DNA from: Sarcocystis neurona
Taxonomy: Eukaryota > Apicomplexa > Conoidasida > Eucoccidiorida > Sarcocystidae
DNA: 64,000 nucleotides
NCBI GenBank assembly: GCA_000727475.1
Contig: KL647289.1
Coordinates: 6,575,255 to 6,639,254 of the forward strand
Direction of reading: 5' to 3'
Part shown: positions 63,138 to 64,000 of the stretch, in pieces
Numbering within the stretch: the stretch's first letter is position 1
Layout of the letters: the number at the start of each line of letters is the position of its first letter
Position numbers and translations under genes: made by a program
Notes under the pieces: generated by a model
The model's database searches: none
What the model saw: the letters and a program-made list of their open reading frames with translations, nothing else
What the model was told of the DNA's origin: nothing

Positions 63138-64000
63138 CTGCAGAGAAAAGATCCACATGCATGAAAACGAAGGAACGGTGCTAGAGGGGTTGGTTAGACG
63201 AGATTCACACGCCAATAGGAGACTGGGGCTGACCTGTTAATATGCATTAAAAGACACACACATGCAGTTACTCTGCAAAAACACAGACACCTGCAACCGC
63301 AGTAATGGAACGCCTGCTCCACAGACGTCGCTTCGAGTCATATTCGTAGTTAGGGATCGCCTTCTCCTATAAACGATATATATATATATATACACCACTT
63401 CCGTAGTGCAGACACACCAGTGCAAGGTGCTTAGGTGCATGTGTTGACTGTAGGTAGACAGGCAAACGTACACGTATATGTTTGTTCACTACCGTGGGTC
63501 CATTTATTTCATATGCATCCTGTAGTTATCCATCGATATATGCCCATACATACACACCTATATATATATATATATGTACTTGCATCTATGTACGTTCTGA
63601 CCGTAGAAAGGCATCCCCCTTCAACACGAACTATCACCAAAGCCTCTACGTGCATACAGACGTATACGAGGGAGGCGCCTCTACGCATACGTGTATATAT
63701 ATATATATATATATGCCCGTAAATGGAATACATATACTACAGCAGAACGCCATACCGGCTCGTACGTACCAAGGGTACTGAGGTGTCTGGTACGCGACGT
63801 GACCCATAGGTTACTGCGTAAAGTCTACGCAGAGCACCCTGCCTACAGTGAACTATAGGTGCTGCCACAGGTATGTGCTTTCTGTTGCACGTGCACACAG
63901 ATACAGTTGTATCCACAAAGGTCTACAGGCACATTTGGTTGACGTGTAAATGTGTTCTTGTGTATATATGCATTTTAATACGTAGTTACGTTTGTGTGAA
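63138..64000. other. Right-end region, TA/CA-rich
   Basis: A possible minus-strand exon near 63.28-63.37 kb (TRSDVCGAGVPLLRLQ before GTGTCT) would fit in phase 0 with the exon at 63137. The rest is (TA)n at 63.38, 63.56 and 63.69 kb and unassigned sequence. Confidence 0.3.

Overview
The window looks like nuclear DNA of a coccidian apicomplexan, most likely an Eimeria-type genome. It has a nuclear-encoded mitochondrial F1F0 ATP synthase beta subunit of apicomplexan type, split by long introns. CAG/CTG trinucleotide tracts appear throughout and spill into coding sequence as Ala, Gln and Ser runs. (TA)n, (CA)n and (CATA)n microsatellites are very abundant, and canonical GT..AG introns are frequent. 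The genus is inferred from texture and was not tested against any database; a related coccidian such as Cyclospora is not excluded.

Layout, left to right. (1) 0.56-1.3 kb, minus strand: the 3' exons of an unrecognised gene with a Cys-rich, possibly zinc-ribbon/OB-fold-like segment. (2) 1.3-7.2 kb: repeat-rich, unresolved, then a pyrimidine-rich upstream region. (3) 7.17-15.11 kb, plus strand: ATP synthase beta in four exons with a 506-N assembly gap in intron 3. (4) 15.58-17.10 kb, minus strand: an unrecognised multi-exon gene in a repeat-poor island, convergent with ATPB. (5) about 18.45-54.6 kb, plus strand: a very large gene made of many short exons, which carry variants of one module: a charged helix with an [F/Y]E..(A)..RR core followed by an F-x-P-[x]-[I/L/V] core. 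Its introns are full of microsatellites and minisatellites. (6) 55.76-60.42 kb, minus strand: a large Ala/Gln-rich protein with a C2H2 finger that resembles the first finger of Pcf11, the pre-mRNA cleavage factor II subunit. (7) 62.7-63.1 kb, minus strand: weak evidence for the end of one more gene.

The neighbouring genes do not look functionally linked, as expected for a eukaryotic chromosome. The main difficulty is that CAG/CTG repeats and TA repeats keep several frames open on both strands, so ORF length is a poor guide. I relied on phase-consistent splice junctions, protein-like sequence free of simple repeats, and recognisable motifs. Most of the 36-kb gene and both end genes are hand-built models that need transcript data.
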